A DNA stretch of 6,131 bases from an uncultured Collinsella sp. GTDB taxonomy: Bacteria > Actinomycetota > Coriobacteriia > Coriobacteriales > Coriobacteriaceae. The notes under the pieces are model-generated. The model saw only the letters and a list, made by a program, of their open reading frames with translations. It made no database searches and was not told the DNA's origin. The DNA lies in contig URWS01000098.1 in NCBI GenBank assembly GCA_900551605.1, positions 1 through 6,131 of the forward strand, given 5' to 3'. How positions within the stretch are numbered: the first letter of the stretch is position 1; each line of letters starts with the position of its first letter. The position numbers were made by a program, and so were the translations under genes. Positions 1 through 4,114 of the stretch are shown piece after piece.

Positions 1-12
1 CCTGCGCAAGAC

Positions 13-35
13 GGAAAGCACATTAAGTGCTTTCC
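13..35 (+). terminator. Possible terminator hairpin of an upstream gene
   Basis: GGAAAGCAC (13-21) and GTGCTTTCC (27-35) form a perfect 9-bp stem around the 5-nt loop ATTAA, followed by TTT at 36-38. The run of T is short and the stem is only moderately GC-rich. It may end a rightward transcript from outside the window, but no gene end can be tied to it: the three forward frames stop at 24-26, 56-58 and 115-117. It could also simply be a local inverted repeat. Confidence 0.4.
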
Positions 36-159
36 TTTGCGTGCGGAACTCGCGATAAACTTAATTACGCGCCGCTCCCCGCCCACGCCGGGCAAACGTC
101 GTTGGACTTATCACTGACATGAAGTGGACGCTTGTATATCGTCTGCTAGCTTGGCACGG
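36..159. other. Intergenic stretch before rlmD, no gene seen
   Basis: This stretch separates the hairpin at 13-35 from the rlmD promoter. It contains a short AT-rich patch (about 55-67) and then a GC-rich patch (68-92). I see no tRNA, riboswitch-like structure or convincing coding region. The first forward frame is open from position 1 to a TGA at 115-117, so the last 38 codons of an upstream gene cannot be excluded. The predicted residues, rich in Pro, Arg and Thr, look like no family I recognise. Confidence 0.4.
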
Positions 160-165
160 TACAAT
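160..165 (+). promoter_or_regulatory. Predicted -10 box of the rlmD promoter (TACAAT)
   Basis: TACAAT at 160-165 matches the sigma-70 type -10 consensus at five of six positions and lies 38 nt before the chosen ATG at 204. That implies transcription starting near 171-173 and a short leader. No good -35 hexamer is present at the usual 16-18 nt spacing; TTGTAT at 132-137 is too far upstream. The same GTACAAT heptamer precedes the two leftward genes whose starts are visible here, which strengthens the call. Confidence 0.5.
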
Positions 166-193
166 GCTTGCAGCTTTTAATTCATGAATTAGT

Positions 194-197
194 GGAG
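194..197 (+). promoter_or_regulatory. Ribosome binding site that fixes the rlmD start
   Basis: GGAG at 194-197 sits 6 nt before the ATG at 204-206. The longer reading that begins at TTG 168 has no Shine-Dalgarno sequence at a suitable distance. It also begins only two bases after the predicted -10 box, which leaves no room for a leader. Confidence 0.75.
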
Positions 198-203
198 TTA
201 TTG

Positions 204-1652
204 ATGGCAGAATCTCGTGCGGAGCGTAAGGCTCGTCGTGCTTTGATCGAGGCAGCTGAGGGGTCAGAGGAGAAAAGATCTTCTAAGAAATCCAAGTCGT
301 CTCAGGATGCGAAGGGTAAGTCGGCCAAGGGCAAGGCTAAGGCCAGGCGTTCTGGCTCTCGTCGGGGTGGGGATAAGGCATCTCAGACCCGTTCCAAAGG
401 CTCGCACAAGGATTCGGTTTCGTCTGCGCGCAAGGCTGTGGACCCCAAGTCTCCCTGTTCCATCATGAAAGCCTGCGGTGGGTGCACGGCGCTCAATCGT
501 CCTTATAAGAAGCAGCTCGCCGCCAAGCAGGCTGCTATGGAGGAGCTTTTTGCTTCGCTTTGCGAGCGTGAGGGCATTGCTGTCGATCCCATTCGTGGTA
601 TGGGTGTCACCTTGGGCGATCCGGGCAAGTATCCTGCACCGCGTGGTTTTCGTCATAAGGCTGCCACCCCCTTTGCTCCCGGCAAGGAGGGCACTGTCCG
701 CTGCGGCTTTTTTGAGCGCGGCACGCACAAGATCGTTGCCGTACCCGAGTGTCCTGTCGAGGCGCCGGGCGCTCGTCAGATTCTCAACGGCATCGCACGC
801 GAAGCTGAGCGGCTGCATATTCCCGCCTTTAATGAGGACAAACATCTTGGTTTGCTTCGCTATGCCGTCGTTCGCTGTGGCTGGCGCACCGACCAGATCA
901 TGGTCACTCTCGTGACCGCCCAGCGTGACCTGCCGCATGCGCAGGAGTTCTTTGAGGCCGTCGCCTCGCTCGATCCGCATATCGTCACCGTTGCGCAAAA
1001 TATCAACGGCCGCCCCGGCAATGCCATCCTGGGCGAGGAAACCCGCATCGTCTATGGTGCCGAATGCATGCGCGATCAGCTGCTCGGCTGCGAATTCGAC
1101 ATCTCCCCCACCGCGTTCTATCAGACTAATCCGCAGCAAACCGAGCTGCTCTATCGACTCGCCATTGACGGCATGGATTTGCAACAGGGCGACGTCCTCA
1201 TGGATGCCTACTGCGGCAGCGGAACCATCGGTCTGTGCGCCGCAAAAGACGCCCAGGACAAAGGGGCCGGCATTATGTTGCTCGGTGTTGAGCGCAACCC
1301 CGCCGGCATTGCCGACGCACGTCGCAACGCCGAGCTCAACGGCCTTACCCGTAACGCGTGGTTTATGGCTGACGATGCCACTGACTATATCCTCGATGCC
1401 GCCGATAACAACGAGCGTGTTGACGTTCTCTCCATCGACCCGCCGCGCGCCGGCTCCACACCCGAGTTCCTCGAAGCCGCTTGCGCGCTCAAGCCACGCC
1501 GCATCACCTACATCAGCTGCAATCCCGTCACCCAAGAGCGAGACTTGCATCAGCTCCTCGATGGCGGCTACCGCCTGCTCAAGATCACGCCGGTCGACAT
1601 GTTTCCCCATACCGACCACACCGAGACCGTCGCGGTCCTCGAGCGCCGCTAA
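204..1652 (+). CDS. rlmD: 23S rRNA (uracil-5-)-methyltransferase, RlmD/RumA (TrmA) family
   Basis: This 482-residue cytoplasmic enzyme is expected to transfer a methyl group from S-adenosylmethionine to C5 of a uracil in 23S rRNA (U1939 in E. coli numbering, or also U747 if it acts like RlmCD). An iron-sulfur motif Cx5CGGC is formed by C85, C91 and C94, with the fourth ligand probably C183 in ECPVEAP. The catalytic domain follows: FYQTN (305-309), SAM loop DAYCGSG (334-340), DPPR (412-415), nucleophile C439 in SCNP, and the base E474 in HTETVAVLE. All key residues are intact. Residues 1 to about 80 are unusual: a Lys/Arg/Ser-rich, probably disordered tail where many relatives carry a TRAM RNA-binding domain. 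Codons in this tail (TCT, CGT, AGA, AGG) differ from the C-ending codons of the 3' half. The start follows the GGAG site rather than TTG 168. The gene has its own promoter and ends at a strong hairpin. Family assignment is firm; the exact target uridine is not. Confidence 0.93.
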   Translation: MAESRAERKARRALIEAAEGSEEKRSSKKSKSSQDAKGKSAKGKAKARRSGSRRGGDKASQTRSKGSHKDSVSSARKAVDPKSPCSIMKACGGCTALNRPYKKQLAAKQAAMEELFASLCEREGIAVDPIRGMGVTLGDPGKYPAPRGFRHKAATPFAPGKEGTVRCGFFERGTHKIVAVPECPVEAPGARQILNGIAREAERLHIPAFNEDKHLGLLRYAVVRCGWRTDQIMVTLVTAQRDLPHAQEFFEAVASLDPHIVTVAQNINGRPGNAILGEETRIVYGAECMRDQLLGCEFDISPTAFYQTNPQQTELLYRLAIDGMDLQQGDVLMDAYCGSGTIGLCAAKDAQDKGAGIMLLGVERNPAGIADARRNAELNGLTRNAWFMADDATDYILDAADNNERVDVLSIDPPRAGSTPEFLEAACALKPRRITYISCNPVTQERDLHQLLDGGYRLLKITPVDMFPHTDHTETVAVLERR

Positions 1653-1696
1653 GCCGCCTTGGCAGATTTCTGACCATATCCCAAAAACCTACTGGT

Positions 1697-1736
1697 ATAA
1701 GAAAGGGGCGGCCCGTCTGAACCGCCCCTTTCTTGT
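1697..1736. terminator. Terminator between convergent genes, probably bidirectional
   Basis: GAAAGGGGCGG (1701-1711) and CCGCCCCTTTC (1722-1732) form a perfect 11-bp stem with a 10-nt loop. The outer bases AA/TT, plus a T-G wobble and one A-T pair, extend it to 1697-1736. It lies about 48 nt after the rlmD stop and 17 nt past the stop of the leftward phosphatase gene. Both strands have a T-rich 3' side (TTTCTTGTT rightward, TTTCTTAT leftward), so it can stop transcription from either gene. Confidence 0.85.
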
Positions 1737-1752
1737 TGCACATTGAGCCTCG

Positions 1753-2574
1753 CTACATCCTCTTGCGCAGGTCGCACACGCCTGCCGCCGCCATCTCGCG
1801 CAGCAGCGTCTCGCGGTCGCGCGTCACGATCAAATCCAGCGGGAAATGAATCTCGTCGAGCAACTTGCGGGCGTGGTCGAGCTTGCCTATGGCCATACCA
1901 ATGTGGGCATCGGTCGACACACCAATACCTACGCCCAGCTCAGCGCAGCGCTCGGCAATCTTGCGGCACACGGCCCAATGCTCAGTGTCGACACCGTGCT
2001 CAAGACTATGGTTGTTAATCTCAATAATCTTGTGCTTGGCCTTGGCCGCCAACAGCACCTCGTCGATATCGAACGGTACGCCCGAGCGCCCCGTATGCCC
2101 CAACATGAACACCTTGGGATGTTCCAAGGCATTGATATACATCTGGGTCGTTTGAGCCAGCGTCGCGCCCTCGGCAAACTGCGGATTATGCACGCTTGCC
2201 ACCAAATAATCCAAATTGCGCGTCACCAATTCGAACAGCGAATGCTGACGACTGTACGAATCGCCGGCGATATCAAGGTCGACGGGAATATCCTCGCCAA
2301 ACAAGCTGCCGTCCAGCGAAACGATATCGGCCTCGGCGCCGCGCAGCACCAACACACCGCTCCAAATGCGCGGCCAGATATCCTGATTGATAAAGAACTG
2401 ATAACTGCGCAGGTCATTGGGGCAGGCCGTAACCATCGAGCTCAGGTGGTCCGCAGAACCAAGCACCTGCAGACCGCGCTCGGCTGCCCAATAGACGTTC
2501 TCCTCAATGGTTGAGTACGCATGCGCGGAGAACAGCGTATGAGTATGAATATCACAAGAAAGAAGGTAGGGCAT
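1753..2574 (-). CDS. PHP-domain metal-dependent phosphatase, YcdX-like
   Basis: This 273-residue protein of the polymerase-and-histidinol-phosphatase (PHP) superfamily is most like the E. coli YcdX branch, which has a trinuclear metal site and phosphatase activity. All nine expected metal ligands are visible: H10 and H12 (DIHTHT), H18 (SAHAYST), H43 (ADH), E81 (GAEAD), H129 (SVHN), H160 (LGHTG), and D222 and H224 (STDAH). The motif SAHAYSTIEE is close to YcdX, and ligand spacings agree with it except between E81 and H129, where this protein has about 20 extra residues. No signal peptide or membrane segment is seen, so it is probably cytoplasmic. AAGGAG at 2580-2585 (leftward strand), 5 nt before ATG, supports the start. 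Its promoter is probably at 2612-2640. The physiological substrate cannot be read from the sequence. A histidinol-phosphatase role is less likely given the YcdX-type motifs and the absence of his genes nearby. Confidence 0.9.
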   Translation of the reverse strand: MPYLLSCDIHTHTLFSAHAYSTIEENVYWAAERGLQVLGSADHLSSMVTACPNDLRSYQFFINQDIWPRIWSGVLVLRGAEADIVSLDGSLFGEDIPVDLDIAGDSYSRQHSLFELVTRNLDYLVASVHNPQFAEGATLAQTTQMYINALEHPKVFMLGHTGRSGVPFDIDEVLLAAKAKHKIIEINNHSLEHGVDTEHWAVCRKIAERCAELGVGIGVSTDAHIGMAIGKLDHARKLLDEIHFPLDLIVTRDRETLLREMAAAGVCDLRKRM

Positions 2575-2611
2575 CGGGTCTCCTTATCCGGTGTGGCCGT
2601 CGCGTATATTC

Positions 2612-2640
2612 ATTGTACGCATAGCATTCGATGGTCGTAA
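2612..2640 (-). promoter_or_regulatory. Predicted promoter of the PHP phosphatase gene
   Basis: Read leftward, TACAAT (2617-2612) lies 37 nt before the ATG. A weak -35 candidate TTACGA (2640-2635, three of six matches to TTGACA) is 17 nt upstream of it. The -10 box is preceded by GCG, giving GCGTACAAT, the same nine bases found in front of the aminotransferase gene. Confidence 0.5.
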
Positions 2641-2674
2641 AACCGCTCCATCCCAACGACACAACGTCCATGAC

Positions 2675-2705
2675 AACGGGGCCTGGCTTAACACCAAACC
2701 CCGTT
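2675..2705. repeat. Small inverted repeat in the gap between the phosphatase and aminotransferase genes
   Basis: AACGGGG (2675-2681) pairs with CCCCGTT (2699-2705), and an inner TGG/CCA pairing lies across a 2-nt by 2-nt internal loop. It lies 35 nt beyond the aminotransferase stop, so it could end or slow that transcript. Neither strand has a T run after the stem, so it is not a standard terminator. A weaker stem at 2720-2737 (GTAAGC with GC-T-TTAC) directly follows the same stop codon. How transcription of the aminotransferase gene ends is unclear, and some read-through into the phosphatase gene is possible. Confidence 0.35.
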
Positions 2706-2739
2706 TCATGTAAAACATTGTAAGCAGAGCGCTTTACTT

Positions 2740-3924
2740 TTAACGATACTCGTCCGCCAACTGTTTCCAAGCGGGTAGCGAATTGACAATCGTTTCGTAA
2801 CTCACGCAGTAGCCCAGGCGGAACCAGCCAGGCATGCCAAAGCTGTCCGAGGGCACCGCAAGCAGCTCATACTTCTTCGCGCGCTCACAGAACGCATTCG
2901 CATCGGGCTCCAGCGCCTTCACCCACAGGTAGAATGCACCATCCGGCTCAACATAGGTGTAGCCGTACTCCGTTAGTGCGTCGGTAAGCGCGGTGCGGTT
3001 GCGCGCATAGGCCTCAACATCGCTCGGTTCATCAATGCAGTCGATGATTACACGCTGGAAGAGGGCCGGTGCGCACACGAACCCCAGCGTGCGGGCGGCA
3101 CCGGCAACGGCTGGCATCAGGCGAGCAGCCTGCGGATTGGTATTGGGGACCAAAATCCAGCCCACGCGTTCGCCCGGTAGCGAAAGGGACTTGGAATACG
3201 AGTAGCACACGACGGTGTGCTCATAGATCGAAGGAACCCAGGGCACTTCGGCGCCATACACAATCTCACGGTACGGTTCGTCCGAGATCAGCATAATCGG
3301 ATTCTCGGGATCTCGCTTGGCGTTGACCTCGCGCAGAACATTCGCCAGGCATGTCAACGTGTCGCGCGTGTACACGGCGCCGGTCGGGTTATTCGGCGAG
3401 TCAATGATGACAGCTACCGTCTTGTCGGTAATGGCCTTGAGCACGTTATCCACGCTCAGCTGGAACGTATCTTCATCAGCGAGCGCCTCGACACACGTAC
3501 AGCCGGCCTTCTCAATCCAAACGCGATACTCCGGAAAGTACGGGGCGATAACGATGACCTCGTCACCCGGGTTCGTAACGGCGTTGAGCGTGCAGGTGAG
3601 CGAGGCCGCCGCACCCACGGTCATAAAGACGTCTTTGCCCTCATAGCTCGTGCCAAAGCGGCGGTTGAGCGATTCGGCGACGGCTGCTCGACATTGCGGC
3701 AGGCCCGGTGCAGGCGTGTAGCCGTGCAGCTGGTCGCTCGGCAGCTCCAAAGCCTTCTTAATGGATTCAGCCACGGCAGCAGGCGCCGGAACACTCGGGT
3801 TGCCCAGCGAGAAATCGAACACGTTTTCTGCACCGATCTGTGCCTTGCGCTCAAGACCATAGCTAAAGATCTCACGGATGACAGAGCTTTCCGCGCCGCG
3901 AGCAAACATGGTTTCGTTAATCAT
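2740..3924 (-). CDS. Pyridoxal-phosphate-dependent aminotransferase, class I/II (fold type I)
   Basis: This 394-residue cytoplasmic enzyme belongs to the aspartate aminotransferase superfamily, which moves an amino group between an amino acid and a 2-oxo acid using PLP. Residues visible are: substrate loop GYTPAPG (69-74 region); aromatic Y129 and Y133 (PYFPEY); N179 in SPNNPTG; D215 in ISDEPY, which contacts the PLP ring nitrogen; K245 in SYSKSLSLPGER, the Schiff-base lysine; phosphate-binding R253; and R369 in WFRLGY, expected to hold the substrate carboxylate. The length is normal for the family and no key residue is missing. The start at 3922-3924 is chosen because AAAGGGG lies 5 nt upstream and the alignable protein begins there. 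A longer reading to 4023 would start inside a palindrome and upstream of the promoter. The amino-acid substrate (aspartate, aromatic or other) cannot be decided. The neighbouring phosphatase and ftsH genes do not suggest a pathway. Confidence 0.93.
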   Translation of the reverse strand: MINETMFARGAESSVIREIFSYGLERKAQIGAENVFDFSLGNPSVPAPAAVAESIKKALELPSDQLHGYTPAPGLPQCRAAVAESLNRRFGTSYEGKDVFMTVGAAASLTCTLNAVTNPGDEVIVIAPYFPEYRVWIEKAGCTCVEALADEDTFQLSVDNVLKAITDKTVAVIIDSPNNPTGAVYTRDTLTCLANVLREVNAKRDPENPIMLISDEPYREIVYGAEVPWVPSIYEHTVVCYSYSKSLSLPGERVGWILVPNTNPQAARLMPAVAGAARTLGFVCAPALFQRVIIDCIDEPSDVEAYARNRTALTDALTEYGYTYVEPDGAFYLWVKALEPDANAFCERAKKYELLAVPSDSFGMPGWFRLGYCVSYETIVNSLPAWKQLADEYR

Positions 3925-3929
3925 CTGTT

Positions 3930-3936
3930 CCCCTTT
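3930..3936 (-). promoter_or_regulatory. Ribosome binding site that fixes the aminotransferase start
   Basis: Read leftward, AAAGGGG (3936-3930) is followed by 5 nt and then ATG at 3924-3922. The upstream in-frame ATG at 4023 lies within the palindrome and has no comparable site, so the shorter protein of 394 residues is preferred. Confidence 0.75.
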
Positions 3937-3948
3937 CGCATAGGCGGT

Positions 3949-3954
3949 ATTGTA
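3949..3954 (-). promoter_or_regulatory. Predicted -10 box of the aminotransferase promoter (TACAAT)
   Basis: Read leftward, TACAAT (3954-3949) lies 24 nt before the start codon and is preceded by GCG, as in the phosphatase promoter. No clear -35 hexamer is found: the 17-nt position (3977-3972) reads GGGTAC. The edge of the palindrome at 3984 is only 6 bp upstream of that -35 position, so the palindrome occupies the region where an upstream activating site would lie. Confidence 0.5.
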
Positions 3955-3983
3955 CGCTTTAGTTGAGCAAAGTACCCCAGCAA

Positions 3984-4045
3984 TGTTGATTGGGGACAGA
4001 CTTAAATGCGTGAAAACGCTCATTTAAGTCTGTCCCCAATCAACA
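3984..4045. repeat. Long palindromic repeat, REP/RAYT-like
   Basis: Two perfect 25-nt arms (3984-4008 and 4021-4045) face each other around a 12-nt centre. Each arm contains GATTGGGGACAGAC. The centre adds a 3-bp CGT/ACG stem capped by GAAA, with a 2-nt CT bulge, so the single strand can fold into a 28-bp hairpin. There is no T run on either side, and the ftsH terminator stands separately next to it, so it is not simply a terminator. From memory, palindromes with GGGGACAG arms occur dispersed in many bacterial genomes and are associated with REP-associated Y1 transposases (RAYTs). No transposase lies in this window, so membership in such a family is inference. Confidence 0.7.
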
Positions 4046-4065
4046 GATGACCCCATATCGGCCAA

Positions 4066-4104
4066 AAGGAAAAAGCCTCCGCAGGTTTCCCCGCGGAGGC
4101 TTTC
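4066..4104 (-). terminator. Rho-independent terminator of ftsH
   Basis: Read leftward, GCCTCCGC and its partner form part of a perfect 11-bp stem (4072-4082 with 4093-4103) with a 10-nt loop. The 3' side runs into TTTTTCCTTTT. It begins 11 nt past the ftsH stop codon. This strong signal separates ftsH from the aminotransferase gene, making these two separate transcription units. Confidence 0.9.
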
Positions 4105-4114
4105 GCTACAAGAA

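Noticed and set aside
152..172. Sigma-54-like promoter (TGGCACG ... TTGC) before rlmD
   Set aside because: The two elements resemble the -24/-12 boxes, but the spacing is 5 bases too long, and the suspected lineage is not expected to use sigma-54. The overlapping TACAAT box explains the site better.
168..203. TTG at 168 as the start of rlmD
   Set aside because: It is only two bases after the -10 box and has no Shine-Dalgarno sequence, while ATG 204 has GGAG at good spacing.
264..1619. Long open frame (451 codons) antisense to rlmD
   Set aside because: It lies fully inside rlmD with antisense codon position 1 facing sense position 3. Stops there need sense TTA, CTA or TCA codons, which are rare in this GC-rich gene. 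The predicted protein resembles no family, and the sense product has intact catalytic motifs.
925..1746. Open frame of 273 codons on the same strand as rlmD, shifted frame
   Set aside because: The product is a Ser/Pro/Arg-rich sequence typical of an out-of-frame reading of GC-rich DNA. The true frame carries all methyltransferase motifs across the same interval.
1846..2514. Open frame of 222 codons antisense to the PHP phosphatase gene
   Set aside because: The opposite strand encodes all nine PHP metal ligands. The antisense product is rich in His and Gln mirrored from sense codons and has no recognisable domain.
2552..2770. 72-codon leftward frame bridging the gap between the aminotransferase and phosphatase genes
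   Set aside because: It starts inside the aminotransferase and ends inside the phosphatase, crosses the phosphatase promoter and ribosome binding site, and has no ribosome binding site or recognised similarity.
3217..3966. Open frame of 249 codons antisense to the aminotransferase gene
   Set aside because: It is nested in a gene with complete PLP-enzyme motifs, runs through that gene's promoter and ribosome binding site, and shows no domain.
3925..4023. Extended aminotransferase start at 4023
   Set aside because: This start falls inside the palindrome and upstream of the predicted promoter; the 33 added residues do not resemble the family N-terminus.
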